A stretch of 64,000 bases of DNA, taken from contig NZ_CP073751.1 of NCBI RefSeq assembly GCF_020025155.1, forward strand, positions 3,287,501 through 3,351,500. Reading direction: 5' to 3'. Position 1 is the stretch's first letter. Every line of letters starts with the position of its first letter. A program made the position numbers and the translations under genes. Below, piece after piece: positions 18,554 to 28,380 of this stretch. A model generated the notes under the pieces. It saw only the letters and a list, made by a program, of their open reading frames with translations. It did no database searches and was not told the DNA's origin. The DNA comes from Halopseudomonas nanhaiensis (lineage in GTDB: Bacteria > Pseudomonadota > Gammaproteobacteria > Pseudomonadales > Pseudomonadaceae).

Positions 18554-19437
18554 GTCCCTTTGCCGATTACCTGCAGCATTGTCAGGAGCGCATCAATCGG
18601 CATCTGACCGCTCAGCTGGTTAATCAGCACCCCCTGCTCGACCGACTCTACGCCGCCATGCGCTACAGCGTGACCATCGGCGGTAAACGCGTCCGACCGC
18701 TGCTGGCCTACGCCAGCTGCGAAGCCTTGGGCGGAGAATTCGAGCAGGCCGACAGCGCCGCGGCGGCAGTGGAACTGATCCACGCCTACTCACTGATTCA
18801 TGATGATCTTCCGGCGATGGACGATGATGACCTTCGCCGCGGTCAGCCGACCTGTCACCGCGCCTACGACGAAGCGACCGCCATTCTCGCCGGTGACGGA
18901 CTGCAGGCATTGGCTTTCGACTGGCTGGCGAAGGAAGAGCACTACAGCCCGGCGACGCGGCTGGACATGATCCGCTTGCTCGCCACGGCCGCCGGCCCGC
19001 AGGGGATGGTTGGCGGTCAGGCGATCGACCTCGGCTCGGTTGGCCGGAAGCTCGATCTGGCCACGCTGGAAGACATGCATCTGCACAAGACCGGGGCGCT
19101 GATCAGTGCCGCAGTCCAGCTCGGCGCCCTGGCCAGCACTCGGGCCACGCCGGAGCACTTGCACAGCCTGCGCAGCTACGCCCGGGCGATCGGTCTGGCG
19201 TTTCAGGTGCAGGACGATATTCTCGACGTGCAGAGCGACACCGCCACGCTGGGCAAGCGTCAGGGTGCCGACATCGCCCGCGACAAACCGACTTATCCGG
19301 CCCTGCTGGGGCTCGCGCAGGCCCAGACCCTCGCCCTGCAGCTGCGTGACCAGGCGCTGGAATCGCTGGAAGGTCTTGGTGCGAATGCCTCGCGCCTGCG
19401 CCAGCTCGCCGATTACATCGTTCAGCGCCGGTTCTGA
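18550..19437 (+). CDS. ispA: Farnesyl diphosphate synthase
   Basis: Condenses isopentenyl and dimethylallyl/geranyl diphosphates into farnesyl diphosphate. The 295-residue protein has the first Asp-rich motif [14 protein letters not shown] (D85 on), with the two-residue insert typical of bacterial FPP synthases, and the second motif DDILD at 222-226. The start overlaps the xseB stop by four bases (ATGA), so the two are translationally coupled. Confidence 0.96.
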   Translation: MSPFADYLQHCQERINRHLTAQLVNQHPLLDRLYAAMRYSVTIGGKRVRPLLAYASCEALGGEFEQADSAAAAVELIHAYSLIHDDLPAMDDDDLRRGQPTCHRAYDEATAILAGDGLQALAFDWLAKEEHYSPATRLDMIRLLATAAGPQGMVGGQAIDLGSVGRKLDLATLEDMHLHKTGALISAAVQLGALASTRATPEHLHSLRSYARAIGLAFQVQDDILDVQSDTATLGKRQGADIARDKPTYPALLGLAQAQTLALQLRDQALESLEGLGANASRLRQLADYIVQRRF

Positions 19438-19502
19438 AGGCTTGCTCATCCGGCCTCGGACCGGTCTGCGGAACCGTGGCCAGCCGCAAACCGGCAGCGC
19501 AG

Positions 19503-19531
19503 TTGGGCAAGCCGAGTCAATCGGGTAAACT
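19503..19531 (+). promoter_or_regulatory. Candidate dxs promoter
   Basis: TTGGGC (19503-19508), a 17-base spacer and TAAACT (19526-19531), 49 bases before the dxs ATG in the 142-base ispA-dxs gap. Suggests dxs may be transcribed partly on its own. Confidence 0.4.
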
Positions 19532-19579
19532 GCCGGTTTGATTTTTCGCCAGCGCGCTGGCACCCAGAGTGCAGTATCG

Positions 19580-21493
19580 ATGCCGAGTACCTTTCACGAA
19601 ATACCACGCGAGCGTCCTAGCACCCCGCTGCTGGACAGCATCGACGACACCGCGACACTGCGCCGGCTGGACGATGACAGCCTGCTCGTGCTCGCAGACG
19701 AGCTGCGTGCGTTTCTGTTGTGGAGCGTAGGTCAGACCGGCGGACACTTCGGTGCCGGTCTCGGCGTCATCGAGCTGACCATCGCGCTGCACTATGTCTA
19801 TCAGACGCCGGTGGACCGGCTGGTATGGGATGTGGGCCACCAGGCCTATCCGCACAAGATCCTTACCGGCCGACGCGAACGGATGCAGACCCTGCGCCAG
19901 AAGGACGGCCTGGCCGCCTTCCCCCGCCGCAGCGAAAGCCCCTATGACACCTTCGGCGTGGGACACTCGAGCACCTCCATCAGCGCTGCCATGGGCATGG
20001 CGGTGGCCGCGCGTCTGCGCGGTCTGGAGCAGCGCACGGTCGCGGTCATCGGCGATGGCGCACTGACTGCCGGCATGGCGTTCGAAGCGCTCAATCATGC
20101 CTCCGACGTCGAGCCGGACATGCTGGTGGTCCTCAACGACAATGACATGTCCATCTCGCGCAACGTTGGTGGTCTGTCCAACTATCTGGCCAAGATTCTC
20201 TCCAGCCGCACCTACTCGCATGTTCGCGAGGGCAGCAAGAAGGTCCTGTCGAAGATTCCCCAGGCCTGGGAGCTGGTACGGCGCACCGAAGAACATGCCA
20301 AGGGCATGCTGGTGCCGGGGACCATGTTCGAGGAGCTGGGCTGGAACTACATCGGTCCTATCGATGGGCACGATCTGCCGACTCTGGTGACCACGCTGAA
20401 GAACATGCGCAAGCTCAAGGGGCCGCAGTTTCTACATGTGATCACCCAGAAGGGCCGGGGCTTTTCTCCGGCTGAAGCCGATCCTATCGGCTATCACGCG
20501 ATTACCAAGCTGGAGCCCAAACCCGCTCCGGCGACACCGGCAAGCGCCAGCAAACCGAAATACTCCAACGTTTTCGGTCAATGGCTGTGCGACATGGCTG
20601 CACAGGACAAACGCCTGGTCGGGATCACCCCGGCGATGAAGGAAGGCTCCGACCTGATCGCCTTCAGCGAACGCTTTCCGGACCGCTACTTCGACGTTGC
20701 CATCGCCGAGCAGCATGCAGTGACCCTGGCGGCAGGCATGGCCTGCGAAGGCATGAAGCCGGTTGTGGCGATCTATTCGACCTTCCTGCAACGTGCCTAC
20801 GATCAACTGGTGCATGACGTCGCAGTGCAGAATCTCGATGTCCTGTTCGCCATCGACCGTGCGGGCCTGGTCGGCGAAGATGGGCCGACCCATGCGGGCA
20901 GTTTCGATCTGTCGTACCTGCGGTGCCTGCCCAACATGGTCATCATGGCCCCGGCCGATGAAAACGAAACGCGGCAGATGCTCAGCACCGGCTTCCTGTT
21001 TTCCGGTCCGGCCGCTGTCCGCTATCCGCGCGGCATCGGCCCGGGCGCAGCAATCGACCCGTCGCTCGAACCGTTGCCAATCGGCAAGGGTGTGATTACC
21101 CGCCAGGGTAGCGCGGTCGCCATGCTCTGCTTCGGCACCTTGCACGCCAACGCACTGACCGCTGCCGCCTCGCTGGACGCCACCGTGGCCAACATGCGCT
21201 TTATCAAGCCGCTGGATACCGATCTACTTCGCCAGCTGGCAGAGGACCACGACCTGCTGGTTACCGTCGAGGAAAATGCCGTCATGGGTGGTGCCGGCAG
21301 CGCGGTGAACGAGTGGCTGCTTGCCGAAGGCATCAGCAAGCCCGTTCTCAACCTCGGACTTCCAGACATCTACGTCGAACACGCCAAGCCATCGGAAATG
21401 CTGGTTGAATGCGGTCTTGACGCCCCCGGTATCGAGAAGGCAGTACGCGCTCGGCTGGCACTGTCTGGTGAACCGACGATCAGGCAGGCTTGA
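19580..21493 (+). CDS. dxs: 1-deoxy-D-xylulose-5-phosphate synthase
   Basis: Thiamine-diphosphate enzyme that starts the MEP isoprenoid pathway from pyruvate and glyceraldehyde-3-phosphate. The 637-residue protein has [17 protein letters not shown] and [11 protein letters not shown] in the N-terminal domain, the ThDP motif [17 protein letters not shown], and a transketolase-like C-terminal half with [17 protein letters not shown] use the ATG at 19580 ([13 protein letters not shown]), which matches Pseudomonas Dxs; an in-frame TTG at 19538 would add 14 unlike residues. Confidence 0.97.
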   Translation: MPSTFHEIPRERPSTPLLDSIDDTATLRRLDDDSLLVLADELRAFLLWSVGQTGGHFGAGLGVIELTIALHYVYQTPVDRLVWDVGHQAYPHKILTGRRERMQTLRQKDGLAAFPRRSESPYDTFGVGHSSTSISAAMGMAVAARLRGLEQRTVAVIGDGALTAGMAFEALNHASDVEPDMLVVLNDNDMSISRNVGGLSNYLAKILSSRTYSHVREGSKKVLSKIPQAWELVRRTEEHAKGMLVPGTMFEELGWNYIGPIDGHDLPTLVTTLKNMRKLKGPQFLHVITQKGRGFSPAEADPIGYHAITKLEPKPAPATPASASKPKYSNVFGQWLCDMAAQDKRLVGITPAMKEGSDLIAFSERFPDRYFDVAIAEQHAVTLAAGMACEGMKPVVAIYSTFLQRAYDQLVHDVAVQNLDVLFAIDRAGLVGEDGPTHAGSFDLSYLRCLPNMVIMAPADENETRQMLSTGFLFSGPAAVRYPRGIGPGAAIDPSLEPLPIGKGVITRQGSAVAMLCFGTLHANALTAAASLDATVANMRFIKPLDTDLLRQLAEDHDLLVTVEENAVMGGAGSAVNEWLLAEGISKPVLNLGLPDIYVEHAKPSEMLVECGLDAPGIEKAVRARLALSGEPTIRQA

Positions 21494-21535
21494 CCCCATC
21501 GCGCCGAACCAATAAAGTCCGTCGGCTTTTCAATC

Positions 21536-21702
21536 GCAGGGTGCCCGGTTATGCCGGGTGAAACGGGAAGTCGGTGCAACTCCGACGCTGCCCCCGCAAC
21601 GGTAAACGACCGCAGGCCAGGCCTGCAGAGCGCGCCATCAGCCACTGTGCTTCAGCATGGGAAGGCGGCCCGCTCGATGTCGTGAGCCCGGAGACCGGCC
21701 CT
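21536..21702 (+). promoter_or_regulatory. Cobalamin riboswitch
   Basis: Recognisable elements of the adenosylcobalamin aptamer occur in order: GTGCCCGG near 21541, GAAACGGGAAG at 21560-21570, CGGTGCAACTCCGAC at 21572-21586, the invariant CCCCCGCAACGGTAA at 21591-21605, GCCACTG at 21641-21647, GGGAAGGCGG near 21660, and the B12 box GAGCCCGGAGACCGGCC at 21684-21700. It lies upstream of btuB on the same strand and should lower BtuB synthesis when B12 is abundant. The gap 21494-21822 contains nothing else coding. Confidence 0.95.
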
Positions 21703-21794
21703 GATGATTGCTGAGGTGACGCGGAGGGCGCCACCGGTCAGCGCAGGCGTGCGGCCGATTCCCTTCGAACCTCAAGCCTGGCCGACTTTCGCCC

Positions 21795-21817
21795 TCCTCA
21801 AAAGCTGCTTTTGAGGA
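21795..21817 (+). promoter_or_regulatory. Hairpin that sequesters the btuB ribosome binding site
   Basis: A perfect nine-base-pair stem (TCCTCAAAA at 21795-21803 with TTTTGAGGA at 21809-21817) closes a five-base loop. The 3' arm contains GAGGA, the ribosome binding site five bases before the btuB ATG. It has the properties of a translational expression platform for the upstream riboswitch. Confidence 0.7.
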
Positions 21818-21822
21818 TATTC

Positions 21823-23637
21823 ATGAACAAGTCGTTGTTTCTGCTACCTGCCCTGCTTCTGCCGACCGGCGCGCTCGCGGCCGGCCCCCTCGCCCTGAGC
21901 GACAGCATTATCACTGCCTCGCGGCAGCCCCAGCCAGCCGGCAGCACTGCCGCTGCCAGCAACGTGTTTACCCGCGCCGATATCGAACGACTGCAGCCCC
22001 GATCCGTGGCCGAGCTGCTACGGCGCATCCCTGGCGTATCAATCACCACCAACGGTGGATTGGGCAGCCTGACCACCCTGTCGATGCGCGGCACCAGCGC
22101 GACGCAAAGCCTGGTGCTGGTGGATGGCCAGCGCATCGGTAGTGCATCGGCCGGCCAGCCCAGCCTGGAGTTTTTGAATATCGAGAACATCGAGCGCATC
22201 GAGGTCATCCGCGGGCCGCGCTCGGCGATCTATGGTTCGGATGCGATCGGCGGTGTAATTCAGATATTCACCCGTCGGGGTACCCCGGGCCTGCAGCCCA
22301 GATTGAAGCTGGGTATCGGCAGCAATCAGACCTATGTGCGCAGCCTGGGGCTCTCCGGCGGCGACGCGCGCACGACATTCGACATCGGCGCAACCTTGAG
22401 CGAGACCGCCGGCTTCGACCGCACGCGCCACAATCAGGGCGGGGACCAGGATCGCGACGGCTACCGCAACGAGGCTTACAACCTGAGCGTCGATCATTGG
22501 GTGACCGACGCCGTTGAGCTGGGCGTCCGTTTAGCTGAACAATCGGGCAACACCGAGTACGACCTCTTTGGCAATCCAGAAGACGATTTCCGGCTGAGCA
22601 CTGCGTCGACCCATCTGCAATGGCAGGCCAATCCGCTCTGGACGACACGCCTCGAGGCCGGTCATGCCGAAGACAAGCGCGACAGCCGCTATGATCTCGC
22701 GACATACACGTACAACACCTACCGCGATTCGGCCAGCTGGCTGAATACCTTGAAGCTGAGGGACGCGCACCAGCTGCAGGCTGGCCTGGATTGGTGCGAG
22801 GACCGCCTGCACAGCAACTCGAGCTTCACCCGGACCGAGCGTTACAATCAGGCTGCCTTCGTGCAATACCGGTTCGGCGGCGATCGCCTCGGCGTGGAGC
22901 TCGGTTGGAGGCACGATGACAACGAACAGTTCGGCCATGCCAACACACGCAATGCCGCACTGATCTTGCCGATTGCTGACGGCCAGAGCCTGGTGGCTTC
23001 CTATGGCGAAGGCTTCCGAGCTCCGACCTTCAACGACCTCTACACGGCCTTTGGCGCCAACCCACTACTGAACCCCGAGCGTTCCAAGAGCTACGAACTG
23101 CAATGGCGCGGCCAACTGGACCACGCCGACCTGCAGGTGGCTGCCTTTCGGACTGACATCGACGACATGATTCTCCTCGACCCGTTCTATGTGGCGCAGA
23201 ACATCTCAGAGGCGAGAATTCACGGACTGGAACTGAGTGTGGGGATGGATGTGCTCGGCTGGGAAACCGCCGCCTCCGCGGCCTGGCTGGATCCCCGCGA
23301 GCGCGGAACCGGCAAGCAACTGCCGCGGCGGGCCAAGCGCACGCTGAGCATCGACGTCGATCGCCGGTTCGGCGATGTCGGCATCGGCTTCGGCGTGATC
23401 GCCAATAGTCAGCGCTATAACGACCGGGCCAACGCGCAAGCCCTGTCCGGCTTCGGCACGCTGGAGGCGCGGGCCAATTGGAATATGCTCCCTTCGCTGC
23501 GGTGGGATTTCAGCGTGAGCAACCTTCTTGAGCGTGACTATAGCCTGGCCAACTACTCGACGGCCGGACGTGTCTATTCTTACCAGGAGGAGCAGCTCAA
23601 TGCGCGGCTGTCGATGACCTGGACGCCGGAGATGTGA
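21823..23637 (+). CDS. btuB: TonB-dependent vitamin B12 outer-membrane receptor
   Basis: Outer-membrane gated barrel that imports cobalamins using TonB energy. The 604-residue protein has a signal peptide (1-19), a TonB box-like DSIITAS soon after it, a plug domain (about 45-150, with RIPGVSITTNGG, SMRGTSATQS and EVIRGPRSAIYGSDAIGGVI) and a 22-strand barrel ending in an aromatic-rich C-terminus. Substrate assignment rests on similarity to BtuB and the riboswitch in front. The ATG at 21823 is chosen over an upstream TTG because of GAGGA. A candidate energiser, the TonB2-type operon, is encoded at 38499-43416. Confidence 0.95.
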   Translation: MNKSLFLLPALLLPTGALAAGPLALSDSIITASRQPQPAGSTAAASNVFTRADIERLQPRSVAELLRRIPGVSITTNGGLGSLTTLSMRGTSATQSLVLVDGQRIGSASAGQPSLEFLNIENIERIEVIRGPRSAIYGSDAIGGVIQIFTRRGTPGLQPRLKLGIGSNQTYVRSLGLSGGDARTTFDIGATLSETAGFDRTRHNQGGDQDRDGYRNEAYNLSVDHWVTDAVELGVRLAEQSGNTEYDLFGNPEDDFRLSTASTHLQWQANPLWTTRLEAGHAEDKRDSRYDLATYTYNTYRDSASWLNTLKLRDAHQLQAGLDWCEDRLHSNSSFTRTERYNQAAFVQYRFGGDRLGVELGWRHDDNEQFGHANTRNAALILPIADGQSLVASYGEGFRAPTFNDLYTAFGANPLLNPERSKSYELQWRGQLDHADLQVAAFRTDIDDMILLDPFYVAQNISEARIHGLELSVGMDVLGWETAASAAWLDPRERGTGKQLPRRAKRTLSIDVDRRFGDVGIGFGVIANSQRYNDRANAQALSGFGTLEARANWNMLPSLRWDFSVSNLLERDYSLANYSTAGRVYSYQEEQLNARLSMTWTPEM

Positions 23638-23645
23638 AGTCGGCA

Positions 23646-23673
23646 GGCAGCACCCTGCTGACTGGGTGCTGCC
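23646..23673. terminator. Hairpin between convergent btuB and btuF-like genes
   Basis: A perfect ten-base-pair inverted repeat (GGCAGCACCC / GGGTGCTGCC) with an eight-base loop lies in the 50-base gap between the two stop codons. There is no T-tract on either side, so it may act as a 3' stabiliser rather than an intrinsic terminator. Confidence 0.5.
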
Positions 23674-23687
23674 TCCACGCCAGCCGG

Positions 23688-24527
23688 TCAGCGAACCTGG
23701 CCACCTTCGACAACGCTCTTGCTCGGATTCAACAGCCGGCAGAGCTCGGATACTCCCTCCGCGATGGCCGGAGTGGGTCTGACCAATGTGTCGCTGCGCA
23801 GCGCATATAGCCGCGCATGCCTGACGGCGGCAATGCCCTGATGGGCCCGCCAGCGGTTCAGCCATACCTGCGCCCGCTCCGATTGATCTGCCAGCGCGAT
23901 GATGAATTCAGGATCTGCCGCCAGCACGGACTCGACGCTGACCTGCGGTGACAACCCGGCCTGGGAGTGAAAAATGTTTCTCGCTCCGCAATGACGCAGT
24001 GCATCACTAAGCAACTGTTCGCCGGCGATCGTGAAGATGGGGTCATCCCAGAGCTGCACGAACACCCTCGGCGGGCGCGTTCCGGCAGGTCGAGCCGTAC
24101 GATCCAGTTGGGATCGGAAGGCGGCGCTCAGCTCAGCCGCTCGCTCCCTGCGCCCCAGCACACTGCCCAGCTCCACGGTCATCGCATCGATCTGCGCCAG
24201 CGTCTGTGGGTCGAAGCGACGCACGTCTATCCCCAGCGCCTCAAGACGCGTCAGCAGTTCGGCCGGATTGCCCGAGGTCCACGCCAGCACGAGGTCGGGA
24301 CGGGCCACGACGATGCGTTCAAGCGACAGCGACTGGTAGGCGCCAACGCGTGGCACGGTCTCAAGCTTTTTGGGAAGCGACTGGTCATCGATCACGCCGA
24401 CCAGCCGGTCTTGCGACTCGAACAGGACGACCATGTCGGTCAGAAAGGGCGCAAGACTGACGATACGCTCGGCAGACGACAGCGGAAGGCTGAGGCACAG
24501 CAGCGCGCCGGTCAGCCAGGCCCGCAC
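23688..24527 (-). CDS. btuF: BtuF-like periplasmic cobalamin-binding protein
   Basis: Class III periplasmic substrate-binding protein, likely for cobalamin. From the GTG at 24527 (279 residues): signal peptide with cleavage near SSA-ER (residues 19-21), then the family start RIVSLAPFLTDMVV, a backbone helix, and a second lobe with FVQLWDDPIFTIAG. The GTG overlaps the stop of the preceding membrane-protein gene; the longer open frame upstream is antisense-like noise. The BtuC/BtuD transporter partners are not in the window. It faces btuB convergently, which supports the B12 role; a haem or siderophore role is less likely. Confidence 0.85.
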   Translation of the reverse strand: MRAWLTGALLCLSLPLSSAERIVSLAPFLTDMVVLFESQDRLVGVIDDQSLPKKLETVPRVGAYQSLSLERIVVARPDLVLAWTSGNPAELLTRLEALGIDVRRFDPQTLAQIDAMTVELGSVLGRRERAAELSAAFRSQLDRTARPAGTRPPRVFVQLWDDPIFTIAGEQLLSDALRHCGARNIFHSQAGLSPQVSVESVLAADPEFIIALADQSERAQVWLNRWRAHQGIAAVRHARLYALRSDTLVRPTPAIAEGVSELCRLLNPSKSVVEGGQVR

Positions 24528-24952
24528 TACTTCACCCAGGCAGACGGCGGGCGATAAAGCAGCATGATGCCCTGCGTGGCGAGTACCAGCAGAACCAGCG
24601 GCACCAGCTCGGCGGTGCATACATAGTGGAGCATGCCGACCCAGCCAGGCAGCTTGGCGTGCAGCAACCCCATCAGCTGCTGATGATGGAGCCGGCTCCA
24701 GGCGTCCTCGGCAGTCGTGGAGGTACTCTGTGCATCCGCCTCGATCAACGCGCGCTTGTAGGTGCGAAACCGCCATAGGGTCGGCGCCATGCTGAGCAGC
24801 CCGACGACGAACAGCAGCATTGCCCCTTCCGGCCAGGCCGGCTCCCAGTCACCGAGAAACCAGACCAGGGCGACTGGCAGTATGAGCGAGGCAGCACACT
24901 GCATCCGCCAGTTACGCTTCAATGCCTGCCAGTGAGTACGTGGCTCGACCAT
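24527..24952 (-). CDS. Small integral membrane protein between ribA and btuF-like gene
   Basis: Unrecognised function. The 141-residue protein has about three hydrophobic helices (near 20-33, 42-58 and 110-132), a basic N-terminus and a charged middle loop. It overlaps the upstream ribA stop by one base and the downstream btuF-like start by one base, so all three should be translationally coupled. The same gene order occurs, as I recall, in P. aeruginosa, so it is a conserved hypothetical. It does not resemble BtuC. Confidence 0.75.
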   Translation of the reverse strand: MVEPRTHWQALKRNWRMQCAASLILPVALVWFLGDWEPAWPEGAMLLFVVGLLSMAPTLWRFRTYKRALIEADAQSTSTTAEDAWSRLHHQQLMGLLHAKLPGWVGMLHYVCTAELVPLVLLVLATQGIMLLYRPPSAWVK

Positions 24953-25563
24953 TATTCGACCTCGGCCTGATGCAGGTTGCCTAGCAGGTGGCCGAGCTTG
25001 CCCGCCTTGGTTGCCAGGTACTTGCTGTTATGCGGATTCTGTCCGAATTGCAGCGGCAGCCTGTCCGCCACGCCGATGCCGATATCTTCCAACGCCTTGA
25101 CCTTGCGCGGGTTGTTGGTCAGCAGCTTGAGACTGGTGATCCCCAGATGCGCGAGCATCGGCTTGCAGATGGCGTAATCACGCTGATCGGCTCCGAAGCC
25201 CAGCTGTACGTTGGCCTCGACGGTGTCGGCACCATTGTCCTGCAGATGGTAGGCGCGGATCTTGTTCATGAGTCCGATACCGCGTCCTTCCTGACGCAGG
25301 TACAGAAGTGCGCCCCGACCTTCGGCAGCGATCGCCTTGAGCGCCGCCTCGAGCTGAAAGCCACAGTCGCAGCGCAGGCTGAACAGCGCATCACCGGTCA
25401 GACATTCCGAATGCAGCCTGCCGAGCACCGGCTGGCCGTCAGCGACGTCACCCATGGTCAGCACAACGTGCTCCTTGCCGGTACCCGGCTCGAGGAATCC
25501 ATGCATGGTGAACGTGCCCCACTGGGTGGGAAGCTGGGATGACGCAACAAAGGTGACTGGCAC
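24952..25563 (-). CDS. ribA: GTP cyclohydrolase II
   Basis: First committed step of riboflavin synthesis: GTP to 2,5-diamino-6-ribosylamino-pyrimidinone 5'-phosphate. The three zinc cysteines C54, C65 and C67 ([17 protein letters not shown]) sit at the same numbers as in E. coli RibA, and the GTP-binding [11 protein letters not shown] motif is intact. At 203 residues it is the stand-alone, active form. It complements the RibBA protein at 28916-30010, whose cyclohydrolase half has lost these cysteines. Confidence 0.97.
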   Translation of the reverse strand: MPVTFVASSQLPTQWGTFTMHGFLEPGTGKEHVVLTMGDVADGQPVLGRLHSECLTGDALFSLRCDCGFQLEAALKAIAAEGRGALLYLRQEGRGIGLMNKIRAYHLQDNGADTVEANVQLGFGADQRDYAICKPMLAHLGITSLKLLTNNPRKVKALEDIGIGVADRLPLQFGQNPHNSKYLATKAGKLGHLLGNLHQAEVE

Positions 25564-25680
25564 TCCAATCTCCTGTCTGACCGCTTGAAAAGGGGGAGCT
25601 ATAGTAGCAGGTGCTGCCCGTGGCGGCGACGCTCTCGCCCGGATGAATGTCGGCGCATGACGCGTTTGCCGCCGACTGTT

Positions 25681-26331
25681 TCAGTAACGCTGTTCGAGCA
25701 CCATCACCGTGCCCTGGTCCTCCATCCGCACCCGACGCAGATAGCTCATGCCGAGCAGCACCTCGAGGGGAAAGGCACCTTCCAGAACCAGCCCGTCCAC
25801 ATTGCTCAGTTCGATGTTGCCGACCTTGACCCGCGCCAGACTGACCCGGTAACCGGAGACTTGCCCGCTGGCCGTGGTCGCCTTGATCGGCGTGCCGTCG
25901 AGCTTGTAGTCGACGCCAAGTCGCCTGGCCTGCTCGGAATTCATCGCCACGCTGGTCGCGCCGGTGTCCACCATGAACGCAACACCCTGACCGTTGATGG
26001 AGCCATTGGTGCGGTAGTGCCCGCCAGCGCCACGCGGGATGCTGACGCGGATCTTCTCGCGATCGGTATAGGCTTCGCTGTAGTCGGTCTCCAGACCGAA
26101 CTCGCGCGCCTGCCCGTCGATACGCAGGGTCGCACTGCGGCTACTGGCGGCCAACAGCTCCACGCCCTGCGGGCCGGGCCGGCCGACGCGCAGCATGTGC
26201 CGCTGCCCATCGATGGTAACCACCGCTGCGTCATTGAACAGGCCCACCACCCTGACATCGGGCGCAGCAAGCACGCCTGCCGCAGGCAACATCAGTAAAC
26301 ACGCGAAGAGTGACAGTCGTATGGTCTTCAT
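25681..26331 (-). CDS. Retropepsin-like aspartic protease, TIGR02281 type
   Basis: Exported clan AA aspartic protease. From the ATG at 26331 (216 residues): signal peptide MKTIRLSLFACLLMLPAAGV with cleavage near residue 22, a poorly conserved middle, then the catalytic triad D122-T-G in FMVDTGATSVAM. A single catalytic motif means it must dimerise, like retroviral proteases. An in-frame ATG at 26364 would place 11 residues before the signal sequence. The substrate is unknown. Its position between ribA and pgpA is a conserved Pseudomonas arrangement as I recall. Confidence 0.88.
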   Translation of the reverse strand: MKTIRLSLFACLLMLPAAGVLAAPDVRVVGLFNDAAVVTIDGQRHMLRVGRPGPQGVELLAASSRSATLRIDGQAREFGLETDYSEAYTDREKIRVSIPRGAGGHYRTNGSINGQGVAFMVDTGATSVAMNSEQARRLGVDYKLDGTPIKATTASGQVSGYRVSLARVKVGNIELSNVDGLVLEGAFPLEVLLGMSYLRRVRMEDQGTVMVLEQRY

Positions 26332-26397
26332 GCACAAGCGGTCCCTTGCCAGCTGATGACTCACGTTAGCGATGCGCAGAACGGCTGTCCAGCGCGT

Positions 26398-26892
26398 CTA
26401 GAGGCGCACGACGACCAGCTCGGCAAGCCACAGCACGCCGAGCGTCATGAAGCCGGCCAGAATATCGTCAAGCATGATGCCCAGCCCGCCACCAACCCGC
26501 CTGTCGACCCAGCCTATGGGCCAGGGCTTGGCGATGTCGAACAGACGAAACAGCACGAAGCCGGCTAGCAACCACGCCCAGCCTGGCGGCGCCAGCCAGA
26601 GCGCGATCCATACGCCGACAAACTCGTCCCAGACGATTCCGCCATGATCATGTACACCCAGATCATCGGCGGTGCGCTGACACAGCCAAATGCCGAGCAG
26701 CGTCGCCAGCACGATGACCAGCGCGTAACCCGCAACCGGCAGTTGCTGCCAGAGCAGGATGAACGGCATCGCCGCCAGCGTGCCCCAGGTACCGGGCGCG
26801 AACGGTGCGGCACCACTTCCGAAACCGAAGGCGAGGAAATGTACCGGGTTGCGCCATACCGAAGCCGGGACGGGCTCGCGGGATTCAGACAC
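26398..26892 (-). CDS. pgpA: Phosphatidylglycerophosphatase A
   Basis: Inner-membrane phosphatase that makes phosphatidylglycerol from its phosphate. The 164-residue protein has the family motifs GFGSGAAPFAPGTWGTLAA, the acidic WDEFVG and the C-terminal RLFDIAKPWPIGWVDRR/GGLGIMLDDILAG. The GTG at 26892 is chosen because a perfect GGAGG lies five bases upstream and it overlaps the thiL stop by eight bases; the open frame continues 20 residues further without a site. Likely co-translated with thiL. Confidence 0.94.
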   Translation of the reverse strand: MSESREPVPASVWRNPVHFLAFGFGSGAAPFAPGTWGTLAAMPFILLWQQLPVAGYALVIVLATLLGIWLCQRTADDLGVHDHGGIVWDEFVGVWIALWLAPPGWAWLLAGFVLFRLFDIAKPWPIGWVDRRVGGGLGIMLDDILAGFMTLGVLWLAELVVVRL

Positions 26893-27880
26893 TCGTACCT
26901 CCGAAATGCTGATAGCCGGGGACTCCGGAATAGGTTTCCAGGCCGTCGCCACGGTCGAGCCAGACGCCCTCGCCGCCTACTACACGACCAATCACGGCAA
27001 TCGGCCAGCCCGCGGCACGCCACACGGTGAGCTGCGCTTCGCTCGCGCGCGGCAGGGTGAACAGCAAGACGTAGTCGTCGCCCCCGCTGAGCATCCAGGC
27101 TTCACGCTGAGCGGCGGGCCAGTGTGCCAGTGCAGACGAGACGGGCACGTCGGCAAGGCGTATCTGCAGCCCCACCCCGCTCTCTTCGGCCAGATGGGCG
27201 GCGTCGGCCAGCAGGCCGTCGGACACGTCCAGCCCGGCGCTGGCCACCCGCGCCAGCTCCAGCCCGAACTCCCAATGCACCTGCGGTGCCCAGAACCGTC
27301 GACGCAAGTAATCGCGCTCGTCATCGTTGAGACTGGCCGGCAGCGCCTGGCCGGTTACTGCGGCCAGGCCGGCGGCACCATCTCCAAGCGGGCCGCTGAC
27401 GCAGAGCAGGTCGCCCGGGTGCGCGCCGTCACGACGCATCTCCGCACCCCTGGCGACTTCACCAAAGACGGTCACGCCGATATTCAAGGGGCCGCGGGTA
27501 GTGTCGCCGCCGATCAGCGACATGCGAAGGTCGCCGGCCGCCGCAGCCAGCCCCTGCGAAAAACCCTCAAGCCAGGTTTCGTCGGTATCTGGAAGAGTAA
27601 GCGCCAGCGTGAACGCGACGGGCCGCGCGGCCATCGCTGCGAGATCACTGGCTGCCACGGCTAGCGCGCGATAGCCGAGATCGGCCGGGGCATACTGCGC
27701 GGGAAAATGAACGGACTCGACCAGCGAGTCCGTGGAGATGACACTGCGGAAGCCGGGGCGTACGTCGAGCAGAGCGGCATCATCGCCTATGCCCAACGCC
27801 ACCCGCTGGCGATCACCGGCCTGTTCGAGGGCCTTGCTGCGAAAGAACCGGCGGACCAGCTCGAATTCACCCATTGGCAT
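26885..27880 (-). CDS. thiL: Thiamine-monophosphate kinase
   Basis: Phosphorylates thiamine monophosphate to the active cofactor. The 331-residue PurM-fold protein begins GEFELVRRFF and has GIGDDAALL (about 30-38), the Asp-rich VISTDSLVESVHF and SLIGGDTTRGP. GGGGAG seven bases upstream supports the ATG at 27880. Sits between nusB and pgpA, as in many gammaproteobacteria. Confidence 0.96.
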   Translation of the reverse strand: MPMGEFELVRRFFRSKALEQAGDRQRVALGIGDDAALLDVRPGFRSVISTDSLVESVHFPAQYAPADLGYRALAVAASDLAAMAARPVAFTLALTLPDTDETWLEGFSQGLAAAAGDLRMSLIGGDTTRGPLNIGVTVFGEVARGAEMRRDGAHPGDLLCVSGPLGDGAAGLAAVTGQALPASLNDDERDYLRRRFWAPQVHWEFGLELARVASAGLDVSDGLLADAAHLAEESGVGLQIRLADVPVSSALAHWPAAQREAWMLSGGDDYVLLFTLPRASEAQLTVWRAAGWPIAVIGRVVGGEGVWLDRGDGLETYSGVPGYQHFGGTSV

Positions 27881-27900
27881 GCCGGCACTCCCCTGGCCTG

Positions 27901-28380
27901 TCAGCGTCCTCGGCGGGCGGCATTGACCTCGACGCTGCGCAGCGAAGGCGCGAGCTTGTCGAGGATACCGTTCACGTATTTGTGGCCATCGGTGGCGCCG
28001 AAGATCTTGGCCATCTCGATGCCTTCGTTGATCACCACCTTGTACGGTACATCGATACGCTTGAGCAACTCGTAGACGCCGATACGCAGGATCGCGAGCT
28101 CGACCGGATCGACTTCCTTCACCGGCCGGTCGAGTACCTTGCCCAGCTGTCCGTCGATTTCATCAAGCGAGCGCGGCACGCCGGTAAGCAGCTCATGGAA
28201 ATAGGCGCCATCGACCTTGGCGAAGTCGTTATCGGTGCGAAACTGCGCTTCGATGTCGGACAGCGCCATGTCGGCGATCTGCCAGGAGTAAAGCGCCTGC
28301 ACCGCGAAGCTGCGCGCCTTGCGGCGTGCGGATGCCTTGGGACGCCCGGCGTCGGCCGGGCGTTGATCGGAATCGGACAC
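27901..28380 (-). CDS. nusB: Transcription antitermination factor NusB
   Basis: RNA-binding helical protein that pairs with NusE (S10) on rRNA boxA elements such as the one at 1018-1030. The 159-residue protein has the family motifs [17 protein letters not shown] near 20-36 and [22 protein letters not shown]. The GTG start follows directly on the ribH stop, with GGGG six bases upstream, so translation is coupled to ribH. Confidence 0.96.
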   Translation of the reverse strand: MSDSDQRPADAGRPKASARRKARSFAVQALYSWQIADMALSDIEAQFRTDNDFAKVDGAYFHELLTGVPRSLDEIDGQLGKVLDRPVKEVDPVELAILRIGVYELLKRIDVPYKVVINEGIEMAKIFGATDGHKYVNGILDKLAPSLRSVEVNAARRGR

